In this document: positions 33,301-45,490 of the stretch, one piece after another
Layout: every line of letters begins with the position of its first letter
Numbering within the stretch: position 1 is the first letter of the stretch
Source: Manihot esculenta
Taxonomy: Eukaryota; Streptophyta; Magnoliopsida; Malpighiales; Euphorbiaceae
Length of the DNA stretch: 64,000 bases
NCBI RefSeq assembly: GCF_001659605.2
Contig: NC_035164.2
Span: 2,947,586-3,011,585 of the forward strand
Direction: 5' to 3'
Program-made: the position numbers and the translations under genes
Notes under the pieces: generated by a model
Database searches by the model: none
What the model was told of the DNA's origin: nothing
Seen by the model: the letters and a program-made list of their open reading frames with translations, nothing else

Positions 33301-34495
33301 GGCCCTCAGTCGGTTGAAGCGGTGAGAACACTGTTTCTTTTGTCTTCTGAGGTGAGATCCTGCCCTTGGTGAGTCTTTCTTCATGTTTTCATTAAATCAT
33401 GCAAAGATTTGATTAGTTTTCATGATTATTTGAAGGTTTTAAGCTTAAAACTCAAAGTTGTGAAGTTTGGAGAGTTTGAAGGCAAGTTGCTCCAAAACTC
33501 CACGTTAGGATCCTTCATCTACTTGTGTTCAAGAGGTAAGTGAAGATCCTGAGCTTGTTTTTATGTTTTCTGAAGGTTTTGTGGGGTTTGATGGAGAGAG
33601 TTGCATGAATAGGGTTCTTTGAGAGTTTTTGATGATTTTCTGTGTACAGCTTGTTTCTGTGTTGTTTGTGTTGTATGTTTGGGGTTTTTAGGTAGTTTTT
33701 GACCCCTTTGAGTGTATACATGAGTGTATGCAAGTGGAGGAAGTGAGGTGTTTGAGTTGGAGAGGGTTTTGTGCATTTGGCGAGAGGCAGGGCAAGTTTC
33801 TGCCCTGCTGATGAACTCAGGTTTGCCTGCCGAAGGTACATTCGGCCGCCGAACCCCTGAAGAGGTGTGAGGAGGTGGCTTCAGCTGCCCAAGCTTGCCC
33901 CCGAGCCTTTGGACGTTCGGCTCTGTTGGGGGGATTCGGCCGCCGAAGGTGCCGCCGAAGGTTAGAGACTTTCGTCTCTGGAGTGCCTTGTGGCCCCCGA
34001 AACTAGCCCCCGAAAGGGTTCGGCAGCCGAAAGTGGAAGTTCGGCCGCCGAAGGTGCTTGAGTTTCGTCTCTGGAGAGGACTTTCGGCCGCCGAACCTGC
34101 CACCGAAAGTGTTCTGTCCAGCTTTCTTTTGCATGCTTTGCATGGATGTTAGCGTGAGTTTAAGGGGATTCTTGGGGAGTTTAATAGAGTTAGTCAGATG
34201 CTAGTTTGGTCCCTCATTTCAGTCTATCTGTATAGGTACAGACCAGAGGAACCAGAGAGAGCAGCAGTGAGTTCTGCTCCAGAGTTTTCAGAGCCTGCAG
34301 AGTCAGTCAGTCCAGATAGCCAGAGGTGAGTGGAACTAAACTTATGACTTTTAATTGAACCATAAACTGCTTTTAGCATATCTCATGCATCATGATTATG
34401 CCATAGGTTGATTGCATTAGTATCCACGAATATGTTGCATTGCATCGTTATTTGGTGATGTGAGTGAATGCTGAATGATCCAATAGTCTCAGACA

Positions 34496-34615
34496 GGAAG
34501 ACCAGGAGCCTTTAACTACGCCCTGGCAGGTATAGTAAAGACCAGGAGCCTTTGACTACGCCCTGGCAGGTATAGCAAAGTCCAGGAGCCTTTGACTACG
34601 CCCTGGCAATGGTAA
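34496..34615 (+). repeat. LTR minisatellite of element D
   Basis: Three copies of a unit with CCAGGAGCCTTTGACTACG and CCCTGGC; a fourth, divergent one is near 34658. Confidence 0.82.
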
Positions 34616-35085
34616 GTACAAAGGTGTTATATACACATATACATATATGACAGGAAGACCAGGTGCTCGATTCTACGCCCTGGCACAGAGTTACTGGGAC
34701 TATGTGGTGACAGGTTTACTCTTGATGTGATTTGTCTGTGTTATGACGCATTCCATGAGATCATATTTTAATGAGATGTTTTACTGTTCTACTCACTGGG
34801 CTATAGAGCTCATCCCACTCCCTTAACCCCAGTTTTGCAGGTTCAGTATACAGTGTACAGGGACAGTTCAGCAGAGAACAGAAAGAGTAAAGAGCGGTGT
34901 AATAGCTTAGAGTGGACATGTAATATTAAAGAGATGTAATAGATGTATATAAAGTTAGAAATGTGCTTGACTTAGTGATGTATGTTTTGTACATGATCTG
35001 GATATGTATATATGTTTTACTGTATGTGAAAAACCAAGCTTAACAGGTATGAGATAACCCACCTAGAGCAAGCTCTAGTCAGGGG

Positions 35086-35134
35086 TACAGAGTACAGAGT
35101 ACAGAGTACTGAGTACAGAGTACAGAGTACAGAG
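35086..35134 (+). repeat. (TACAGAG)7 tandem repeat
   Basis: Seven consecutive 7-bp units in U5 of D's LTR. The fourth is TACTGAG. Confidence 0.9.
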
Positions 35135-35317
35135 GTAGTGCATGCACAGGTTAAGCCTTGGTACAGAGAAAAGAGTTTTTATTTTCACAGAAAAATGTAT
35201 GATCATGTATGAGTTTTACAGGTACACAGAGAGTATAGCAGGCTTGCTACGGGTTCTGGCGGCCTTAAGCCGACCTGAATCCTAGCGCCGGTGACGGTCC
35301 ATTTTGGGGTCGTTACA

Positions 35318-37197
35318 ATTACAAATCTCTTTACTCTTTCTGTACTCTGCTGGACTGTCCCTGTACACTGAACCTGCAAAACTGGGGTTAAGGGAGTGGG
35401 ATGAGCTCTATAGCCCAGTGAGAAGAACAGTAAAACAAGTCATTAACATATGATCTCATGGAATGCGTCATAACACAGACAAACCACATCAAGAGTAAAC
35501 CTGTCACCACATAGTCCCAGTAACTCTGTGCCAGGGCGTAGAATCGAGCACCTGGTCTTCCTGTCATATATGTATATGTGTATATAACACCTCTGTACTT
35601 ACCATTGCGAGGGCGTAGTCAAAGGCTCCTGGTCTTTACTATACCTGCCAGGGCGTAGTCAAAGGCTCCTGGTCTTTACTATACCTGCCAGGGCGTAGTC
35701 AAAGGCTCCTAGACTTCCTGTCTGAGACTATTGGATCATTCAGCATTTACCCACAACAACAATTCACTATGCAATGCAACATATTCGTGGAGACTAATGC
35801 AACCAACCTATTGCATAATCATGATGCATGAGATATGCTAAAACAGTCAATTGTGCAATTTAAAGAATTAAGTTTAGTTCCACTCACCTCTGGCTATCTG
35901 GACTGACTGACTCTGCAGGCTCTGTACACTCTGGAGCAGTACTCACTGCTGCTCTCTCTGGTTCCTTTGGTCTGTACAGGGACAGATAAACTCAAATGAG
36001 GGACCAAACTAACTTATGAACAACTCTATTACACTCCCCCAAGAATCCCCTTAAACTTACTCTAACATCCATGCAAAGCATGCAAAGGAAAGCTGGACAG
36101 GACACTTTCGGCGGCAGGTTCAGCGGCCGAAAGTCCTCTCCAGAGACGAAACTCAAGCACCTTCGGCGGCCGAACTTCCACTTTCGGCTGCCGAATCCTT
36201 TCGGGGGCAAGTTTCGGAGGCTGAAAGGCACTCCAGAGACGAAAGTCTCTAACCTTCGGCGGCACCTTCGGCGGCACCTTCGGCGGCCGAACTTCCCTCT
36301 AGAGCCAAAAGTCCAAAAGTTCGGGGGCAAGTTTGGGCAGCCGAAGCCACCTCCTCTCACTACCTCAGAGGTTCGGCGGCCGAATGTTCTTTCGGCTGCC
36401 GAACCTGAGTTCATCAGCAGGGCAGAAACTTGCCCTGCCTCTCGCCAAATGCCCAAAACTCCTCTCACACGCAACCACCTCTATCCTCAACTTGCATACA
36501 CTCATGTATATGCTCAAAGGGGTCAAAAAGTAGCTAAAAACCCCAAACACACAACACAAACAACACATAAACAAGCTTTCTACACAAAAGCATCAAAACC
36601 TCTCTTTTTACCCTATTCATGCAACTCTCTCCACAAACCCCATAAAACCTTCAGAAAACATAAAAACAAGTTCAGGATCTTCACTTACCTCTTGAAACCA
36701 AGAAGATGAACGATCCTCACGTGGAGTTTTGGAGCAACTCTCCTTCAAACTCTCCAAACTTCACAACTTTAAGTTTTTAGCTTAAAACCTTCAAAATACC
36801 ATCAAAACTAATCAAATCTTTGCATGATTGGATAAAAACATGAAAGAACACTCACAAAGGACAGGGTCTCACCTCAGAAGACAAAAGAAACGGTGTTCTC
36901 ACCGCTTCAACCGACTGAGGGCCATTTATAGGTGGCTGGCCAGACCACCTTCGGCGGCCACACGTGAAACCGAAAGCCATGCATGTTCGGCGGCCGAACC
37001 TCAACTTCGGCGGCCGAACCTGGCTTTTCTGCCTTGGTTCATTTCACTCAAAAACTCATTCCCTTATGCATTAAAACTTGATAACCATAGCAAAACATTA
37101 TAGAAAAACATAAATCTAACCCTTTCTAGAGACTTCAGACATCCCGGACTCCACCGGAAAGTAGAATTCCGATGCCGGACTCTAGCCGGGTATTACA
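35318..37197 (-). repeat. Element E: minus-strand LTR fragment
   Basis: Ends at 37197 with the complement of TGTAATACCCGGC. It lacks its other end because D is inserted there. The sequence is closely related to D's LTR but inverted. Palindrome clusters at 36105-36405 and 36950-37020; minisatellite at 35600-35720. No polypurine tract follows 37197, so this is either a 5' LTR of a minus-strand element reaching left or a solo LTR. The right flank is CTGAT. Confidence 0.88.
36924..36930 (-). promoter_or_regulatory. TATA box of LTR E
   Basis: TATAAAT on the minus strand in the conserved block. Confidence 0.7.
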
Positions 37198-38777
37198 CTG
37201 ATCTTCGCGTTCCATACCGTGTCAGGCCGTAGAATGGGGTCCTGGTCTTTCATACCGTGCCAGGCCGTAGAATGGGGTCCTGGTCTTTCCTCAGGGACTA
37301 ATTGGATCATACAGCATTCACCCACATCCACAACAAAGAATACAGTGCAACATATTCGTGGATTCTAATGCAACAACCTATTATATCACATGGCATTTGT
37401 GATGCATGATTCATGCTAAAACTTGCATTAATTTAAAACATAAGGTTTATTCTACTCACCTCAGGCTAACTCTGACAATGAACTGAAGCAGCTGACTCAC
37501 TGCTGGGGTCCTCGGTTCCTTGGGTCCGAACCTACACAGGTGGACTCAAATAAGGGACCAAACATACTAGAACATGACTCTAAAAATATCCCCTAAAAAC
37601 CCCCTAAAACACCTCAAAACAATCAAAGAATTCATGCAAAGGAGGGCTGAACAGGGCACTTTCGGCGGCAGGTTCGGCGGCCGAAAGTCCCTCCAGAGCC
37701 CAAAGTCATGCACCTTCAGCGGCACTTTCGGCGGCCGAAGGTTCTCTCCAGAGGCGAAACTCATGCATGTTCGGCGGCACCTTCGGCAGCTGAAAGTCCC
37801 CTCCAGAGACGAAAGTCCACTTTCGAGGGCAGGCTTCGGCAGCCGAAAGCTGGCCTCCACAGGCAGGTTCGGCGGCCGAAAGTCCCTTCGGCTGCCGAAC
37901 CTGAGTTTCTTCCAAAGTGGTAGAAACTCGGCTCTTATGCACATTTGCCTCCCAAAAACCTTCAATCATGCATACAACTCAACCAAAACATGCATAAACA
38001 CATACATAAGCTCCTAGGGGCTTCAAACTATCCTAAACCCCAACTACAACACATCAAAAGCAACTCAACAACCTACATTGTCCATAAACACAACTCAAAA
38101 CCTAACAAAACTCAACTGACCTAAGCATGCATTTCTACCCCATGAATCAACTTGGAACTTGTTTAAAACATATACTGAGCTCAAGATCGGCTCTTACCTC
38201 TTGAAGATCGAGAGGAAAAACGATCCTAGCTCGGAGATGAGAGAGATCGAGTTCTTTGAACCTCCAAGCTCCAAAACTTGCTATTTGCTTAAAAATCTTC
38301 AAAACAAGGGTGAAAACTCGTAAAAATCATGGAAGATCTGAAGGAAGAACTCAAAATCGGCATGAGGGCGGCGGAGACTCACCTTGGCCGAAAATGGGGA
38401 GAAAAAGCTCACCCGTTCGGACATGGGGACCCCTTTATAGGTGGCTGGCCAAGCCACTTTCGGGGGCCTAACGTGCCTCCGCATGCATGCCATGTTCGGC
38501 GGCCGAACATAAGGTTCGGCGGCCGAACTTGGACTTTCCTCACTTATGCCTTCGGGGGCCTAAAGCACTTCCGAGGCGCATGCATGTTCGGCTGCTGAAC
38601 TCGAGTTTTCCTCCAATGCCATTTTCATGCAAAAACTCATTTTCTTTCTTGCTTAAAAACATAAAATGCATTAAAACATTTTATAAAAATATGGTTTTAC
38701 CCTTCTAGAAGTCTCTGACACCCGAGATTCCACCGGACGGTAGGAATTTCGATACCGGAGTCTAGCCGGGTATTACA
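37198..38777 (-). repeat. Element F: minus-strand LTR fragment
   Basis: Ends at 38777 with CGGGTATTACA (complement of the LTR start) and begins in the minisatellite (37205-37290), where E is inserted. Palindrome clusters at 37665-37895 and 38490-38530; minus-strand TATAAAG at 38433-38439. No polypurine tract follows. The flank AAAAC (38778-38782) lies within G's LTR. Confidence 0.87.
38433..38439 (-). promoter_or_regulatory. TATA box of LTR F
   Basis: TATAAAG on the minus strand next to the conserved GGCCAGCCACC. Confidence 0.65.
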
Positions 38778-39837
38778 AAAACAATCATAGAAAACATGCA
38801 AAGGAAGGCTGAACAGGGCACTTTCGGCGGCCGAAAGTCCCTCCAGAGCTGAAACTCAGCCACTTTCGGCGGCCGAAAGTGGTTCTAGAGCCGAAACTCA
38901 TGCATGTTCGGCGGCACCTTCGGCGGTCGAAACTCCCTTCCAGAGCCGAAAGTCCACTTTCGGGGGCAGGGTTCGGCAGCCGAAAGCTTGCCTCCACAGG
39001 CAAGTTCGGCGGCCGAAAGTCCCTTCGGCTGCCGAACCTGAGTTCTTCCAAAGTGGCAGAACTCAGGCTCCACATGCACATTTACCTCCCAAACCATTTC
39101 AACATGCATTTAGCTATTCTACAACATGCATACACAAGCAAATAAGCATATAGGGGTCTCAAACTAACCTAAACCCCAACACAAACATATAAAGCAACTC
39201 ATACAACACATATTATCCAAAAAAACTCAACATTTAACCTAAACATACATTTCTACCCCATAACCCCTCAAAACTTGTTTAAAACATACAAGAAAGGTAG
39301 GATCTAAGCTTACCTCTTGAAGATCGAGAGGAGAGACGATCCTAACTTGGAGATGGGAGAAATCTAACTCCTTGGGTCTCTAATCTCCAAAACTTAATCT
39401 TAGCTTCAAAAATCTTCAAAACCAAGTTAAAACTTGTTAAAACTTGAAAGATTTGAGGAAAATCATCAAAATCGACCATGGGAGGGCATGGACTCACCTC
39501 TGGCCGGAAATGGGAAAGAAACTCACGTATTTTCGGCCATGGGGCTTCTTATAGGGGCTGGCCAGGCCACCTTCGAAAGCCTAAAGTGCCTCCAAAACTC
39601 ATGCAAGTTCGGCGGCCGAACATGAGGTTCGGCAGCCGAACATGAGGTTCGGCAGCCGAACCTGGATTTCCCTCCATGTTCTTTTTCATTCAAAACTCAA
39701 TTTCTTTCTTACTTAAAACCATAAAATACATGAAAACATTTTATAAAAACATGTTTTTACCCTTCTAGAGGTTTCTGACATCCGAGATTTCACTGGACGG
39801 TAGGAATTTCGATACCGGAGTCTAGCCGGGTATTACA
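38778..39837 (-). repeat. 3' LTR of element G, right part
   Basis: Aligns with G's 5' LTR from 52515 onward. It differs at scattered sites and by an extra GAGGTTCGGCAGCCGAACAT unit near 39640. Minus-strand TATAAGA at 39546-39552. The rest of this LTR must lie left of the window. Confidence 0.88.
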
Positions 39838-39850
39838 TTCTCCCCCCCTT
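39838..39850 (-). other. Polypurine tract of element G
   Basis: Plus-strand TTCTCCCCCCCTT between the LTR end and the pol region. Confidence 0.85.
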
Positions 39851-39934
39851 AAGAACATTCGTCCTCGAATGTTCCCCAAACAAGCATACATAGCATAAAA
39901 CATAAACATACATACAAAACACAAAACATTCACC

Positions 39935-41306
39935 TTAGAAGAGATGAGGATATTGCTGGAGCATGGACTCCCATGTCTCCCAGGTACACTCTTCGATGTT
40001 GTGGTGATTCCAAAGGACTTTCACCATCGGGATTTCCTTATTCCTCAACTTTCTGATCTGGGTGTCTAGGATCCGCACCGGCTGCTCAACATAGGCGAGA
40101 TCTCCAAGGATCTCTACATCAGGCTCACTAAGAACCTTGCCCAGATCCGACACGAACTTCCGTAACATGGAAACATGGAAAACCGGATGGATTCTTTCCA
40201 TTGAAGCAGGTAAGTCCAACTTGTACGATACATTCCCAATCTTTTGCAAGATTTCAAAGGGTCCGATGTATCGTGGAGCTAACTTACCCTTCTTCCCAAA
40301 CCGAATCACCCCTTTCATCGGAGACACTTTGAGCAATATCAAATCCTCCTCCTGAAACTCTACTTGCCTTTTGCGGATATCTGCACAACTCTTTTTCCTG
40401 CTCACAGCAGTCTTGATCATTTCTCTGATTATGGGCACTACTCTGCTGGTGATCTCTACTAGCTCAGGCCCTGCTAAGGCCCTTTCTCCAACTTCCTCCC
40501 AATAGACCGGTGACCTGCACTTCCTTCCATACAAAACTTCATATGGAGCCATCTCTATGCTAGCATGATAGCTGTTATTGTAGGCAAACTCCACCAAGGG
40601 TAGATGCTACCTCCAAGAACTGCCAAAATCTAGCACACACATTCTGAGCATATCTTTTATCGTTTGGATGGTCCTCTCTGATTGTCTATCAGTCTAGGGA
40701 TGGAAAGCAGTGCTGAAGTCTAGCCTGGTACCCATAGCACTCTGCAGACTCTGCCAAAACCTAGAGGTGAACTGGGGTCCTCTATCAGACACTATTGAAA
40801 CAGAAGCCCCATGCAATCTGACCACTTCATCAACAAACACCTGCACCAACTTGTCCACAGAATAGCCACTCCTGACAGGGATAAAGTGAGCAGATTTGGT
40901 CAGTCTGTCCACAATCACCCATATGGAGTCCAATCTGTTGGACGTCGTCGGTAACCCCACCACGAAATCCATAGCTATATTCTCCCATTTCCACTCTGGA
41001 ATCGGCAGTGGGTTAAGCATTCCAGCCGGCTTCTGATGTTCCAGCTTCACCCTCTGACATACTTCGCAGGCTGACACGAACTGTGCCACTTCTCTCTTCA
41101 TAGCTGGCCACCAATAAACTCTTTTCAGATCTTGATACATCTTGGTGGCTCCAGGGTGAATACTGTATCTGGCATTATGAGCTTCCCTCATAATGTCTCC
41201 CTTCAGACCCACGTCATCTGGTACACACAATCTATTCCCATAGCGGAGGATCCCCTTGCTGTTGAATCTGAACTCTTCGTTCTTGCCTGACTGAATAGTC
41301 CTACCT
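39935..41306 (-). pseudogene. pol: Element G pol: integrase and chromodomain part
   Basis: Minus-strand integrase: HHCC finger (near 41050-41190), D-D-E core, GPF and chromodomain. Two Gln-to-stop changes (CAG to TAG) are visible: one after HP in the HPQTDGQ motif (40694-40696) and one in the WRQHLP motif near 40608. The frame itself is kept. The upstream end is cut by S1 at 41307. Non-functional. Confidence 0.9.
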
Positions 41307-43621
41307 GTAATACCCGGCTAGACTCCGGTATCGGAATTCCTACCGTCCGGTGGAATTCGGTTGTCGGAAATCTCTAGAAGGGGTGAAAGCATGTTTTTAT
41401 AAAATGTTTTCATGTTTTTAATGTTTTTAAGTATGGAATTAATTGAGTTTTTGCATGAAAAATCTTTTGAGGAAAACCCAGGTTCGGCCGCCGAAACTCA
41501 CTTTCGGCCGCCGAACATGCATGGACTTTGGGAGGCACGTTAGGCCCCCGAAAGTCTAAGTGAGGGAAGTGCAGGTTCGGCCGCCGAACCTCATGTTCGG
41601 CCGCCGAACATTGCATGGATGCGGAGGCACATTCGGCCCCCGAACGTGGCCTGGCCAGCCACTATAAAAGGGTCCCCTTGGTCCGCACGGGCGAGCTTTT
41701 TCTCTCCCATTGTCGGCCAAGGTGAGTCTCCACCGTTCCTCCCTCGATCTTGAGTGTTTCCTCTAGATCTTTCATGGTTTTAACAAGTTTTCATCTTGCT
41801 TTGAAGTTTTTAAGCTTTTGAATCGAGTTTTGAGCAAGTTTTGAGCTTGGAGACCCAAGGAGCTAAATCTCTTCCAACTCCAAGTTAGATCGCCTCTACT
41901 CTCGATCTTCAAGAGGTAAGGGTCGATCTTGAACTCTTTTTATGCTTGACACAAGTTTTATGAAGATCTTTGGGGATTAAAGGCATGTATGGTTCATGTG
42001 TAGGTTTATGGGTTTAAGTTGTGATTTTTGAGCAATGTAGCTTGTTTGTGTGTGAATGAAGTGTTGTAGATGGGGTATATGCATGTTTGAGGCCCCTAGG
42101 AACTTGTATGTGTGTTTTAGTTGAGAAATATGCATGATTTATGGTTTTGGGAGGCAGGAGGTTCATTTGAACCAAGTTTCTGCCATTTGGCAGAAACCAG
42201 GTTCGGCAGCCGAAGGGAGTTTCGGCCGCCGAACCCCTCTTGTGGAGGCAGCTTTCGGCTGCCGAAGGTGCCCCCGAAAAGAGACTTTCGTCTCTGTCTG
42301 GCACTTTCGGCCGCCGAAGGTGCCGCCGAACCTAGCTGAGTTTCGTCTCTGTCCAGGACTTTCGGCCGCCGAAGGTGCCGCCGAAGGTGCCCTGTTCAGC
42401 CATTTCATGCATATTTTCTGTGATGTTTTCATGATGTTTTAGGGGGTTTTTGGGGGATATATTAGAGTTATGTTTATATATGTTTGGTCCCTCATTGGAG
42501 TCCACCTGTGTAGGTTCGGACCCGAGGAACCGAGGACCCCAGCAGTGAGTGAACTGCTTCAGTGTCTGGTCAGAGCTAACCAGAGGTGAGTGGAAACAAG
42601 CTTAATGTTTTAAATCAAATAACTGAATGTTTTGAGCATGCTTCACGCATCATGATGATATGTAATAGGCTGATTGCATTAGTTCACGAATATGTTGCAT
42701 TGCATTTTCCTTTGTGGTTGTGGGTGAATGCTGTATGATCCAATTAGTCCACGAGACTTTATGTATGTTATGACAGGAAGACCAGGACCCCATGCTACGG
42801 CCTGGCACGAGGCTTAATACATGATATGACAGGAAGACCAGGACCCCATGCTACGGCCTGGCACGAGGCTTAATACATGATATGACAGGAAGACCAGGAC
42901 CCCATGCTACGGCCTGGCACGAGGCTTAATACATGATATGACAGGAAGACCAGGACCCCATGCTACGGCCTGGCACGAGACTATGTTGGGACTAATTGGT
43001 GACAGGTTCACCCTTGATGTGAATTGTCTGTGTTATGATGCATCTCATGAAAGCATGAATTTTAATATAATGTTTTTAGTTTCTGCTCACTGGGCTTTTA
43101 GCTCACCCCTCTCCCCTAACCCCAGGTTTGCAGGTACGGGATTGATAGAGGAGAAAAGAAGAGAAAAGTCATATGTATGTAATAGCTAGAGTATGTGGAC
43201 ATGACAAATGATAAGAATGTAATGTAAAGTTTGAACAGTTATGTTTATGTAACTATGTTATTGAGGATAGAGTTGTGCTTGACCATAGTATATGTTAATC
43301 CCTTGGTATGTACATGATCTTATTTTATGATGTATATGTGAACCAACTCAACACAGGATATATATTGCCCATTGAGGCTTTGATGAAATCCCACAGAGGG
43401 ATTAATGTTTATGTATATGATGAATATAGTGCATGCACAGGTTGAGTTTGATAAATGAAGAAAAAGAAAAGTTTTTAATTCTTATGTATGTTTGTTGATC
43501 ATGTATGGGATTAAACAGGTAAACAGGATGTATGTTAGGCTTGCTACGGGTCCCGGCGGCCTTACGCCGATCTGGATCCTAGCGCCGGTAGCGGTCCGGA
43601 TTTCCGGGGCGTTACACTACC
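41302..43621 (+). mobile_element. S1: solo LTR with target duplication CTACC
   Basis: The LTR occupies 41307-43616 (2310 bp), flanked by CTACC at 41302-41306 and 43617-43621, inside G's pol. No internal region remains, so the element was lost by LTR-LTR recombination. Clusters at 41483-41610 and 42202-42373, TATA box 41663-41669, four 56-bp minisatellite copies (ACCAGG at 42781, 42837, 42893, 42949). Its first half reads like LTR1 and its second half like LTR2, so it is mosaic. Confidence 0.95.
41663..41669 (+). promoter_or_regulatory. TATA box of solo LTR S1
   Basis: TATAAAA in the conserved block, in antisense to G. Confidence 0.72.
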
Positions 43622-44278
43622 AATCTTCACTAACTTTGGGTCCTCGTGCTGTTTCTGAGCCACCTGCTTCAGAAACACAGGTGTCACTCTCATCTGGGCT
43701 ATCAAAGCACCTGTACCAGACAACTCCAACTGTAAACCTTCATTGATGAGCTTATGAAACTCTTTCACCACCGGTCTCCTCTCTGCTGTGATATGGGATA
43801 GACTGTCAAGTGATTTCTGGCTTAAGGCGTCTGCCACAACATTCGCCTTACCCGAATGGTACTGAATCTTGCAATCATAGTCACTAAGCAGTTCTACCCA
43901 TCTTCTCTGTCTCAGGTTCAACTCTCTTTGACTCAGGATGTACTGTAGGCTTTTATGATCTGTGAAGATCTCACATTTAACCCCATACAGGTAATGCCTC
44001 CACATCTTGAGTGCAAAGATTACTGCTGCCATCTCTAGGTTATGTGTAGGGTAATTCGACTCGTGCTTCTTCAACTGCCTAGAAGCATAAGCAATCACCC
44101 TTTCATTCTGCATCAGCACACAATCCAGTTCCACACGGGATGCATCACAATATACTGTGAAGTCTTCATTACTGGTAGGCAGAGCTAACACCGGTGCCGA
44201 CGTCAACCTTTTCTTCAGCTCTTCGAAACTCTCTTCACACTGGTCAGTCCACACAAACCTCTGATTCTTCTTAGTCAG
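43617..44278 (-). pseudogene. pol: Element G pol: RNase H part
   Basis: Minus-strand continuation between S1 and X. Encodes [32 protein letters not shown] and [12 protein letters not shown], the RNase H core with its Asp-Glu-Asp residues. It is open but a fragment, cut by X at 44279 in a GTCAG duplication. Confidence 0.9.
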
Positions 44279-45490
44279 TGATAAGCGGTTGTCGAAGCCG
44301 TAAAAAATAACCTATGATCAATCAACAAATAGATTTGCAGATAGTGGCAATAGGGTCGAACCACAGGGAATTGACACCAAATATTTTCCTAATAATGACT
44401 AAGGCAAGTACTAACAAATAAGTAAAAGAGGGGGGTTTGTTTTGATTTCTGTAAATCTAAAAAGCAAAAGAGAACAATAATTTAATTAAAAGGGAATTTC
44501 AATGAGAAAGAGATTCTAGTCGAAGTGTGAGTCTAATTCAGTTTGTTTAGAATTGATCATTGATTATTAAAGACTCCTATTTGAATTCAATAAATTAGTT
44601 TTGGTTGTGGAAGACGCTTCTCACAATCCAAATTCCTCCTTAGTTCTAGTTTGATTAGGAAACGTTCGCTAATCAAACACTAATCAACAAGTTGCCAAGG
44701 AACGTCCTTGGGGCATTTAGCATCGAACAACCGTTGACCGCATTAAGACTTAGAGAAACCCAATTCTATCCTTGCCAACCGCGTGGTCAAGGGTAGGCTA
44801 TGCAACTGATTATATTTATGTTCAAATAATTTAAGCAATTACGGACCTAAATCATTCAAACAATTTATCACTCAAGCAATTTAAAAGCAATGGGCCCTTA
44901 TTGATTCTAAAAGCAAAGTAATAATTATAGAAAAGATCATATTGCATAAATATTGAAACCAACAAGAGTTCAACAATGGAGTATTAAACCTCCCAATTCA
45001 TCACAAATCTGAATATTCTCAACTTCAACTAGAAAAGAATTAATTAGCCACTCATGGTGACTAAAATACACAAAATAAAGAAGAAAGAAAGCTGTTGTAT
45101 GTGCTGGAGAATTTCTGAAGCTGAGAGATCCCCCCCGGGATGATGTAGATGCTGCCCTTTTTATAGCTGGAGTTTTTCCCAATTCCAATTTGATTAGGGT
45201 TTTCAAATCCCAAGTTGATTTGGTCTTCTTTGTAGTCTTTGATTCCTCCTTGGATTTTGTGTTTGATTGAGAATGGAACTCTCTAAGTGAAGGGCGTGGC
45301 TCTTGGAACTGATCTGGTGGTGTTTGAGATGGATTTGGACTTCTCCAAATTAAAATCTGACTTTCTGCACTTTTCCCACTTCTGCTGTATTTTCTGCTGT
45401 CAAAGTGATAGGGGCAGTGATTTGGGCAGATCGCTTGGCCTATCTGCCCTGATCGCTTTCTGTGAGTCTGTCCAGTTTGTCTCTGTGAGT

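Larger units (their letters stand above)
33049..35317 (+). repeat. 3' LTR of element D
   Basis: 2269 bp, from TGTAATACCCGGCTGGAG to GGGTCGTTACA. Palindrome clusters at 33225-33285 and 33825-34110. TATA box at 33294-33300, exon-like block at 34236-34325, minisatellite at 34496-34610 and a 7-bp tandem repeat at 35086-35134. The next bases ATTAC (35318-35322) are the likely right copy of D's target duplication. Confidence 0.92.
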
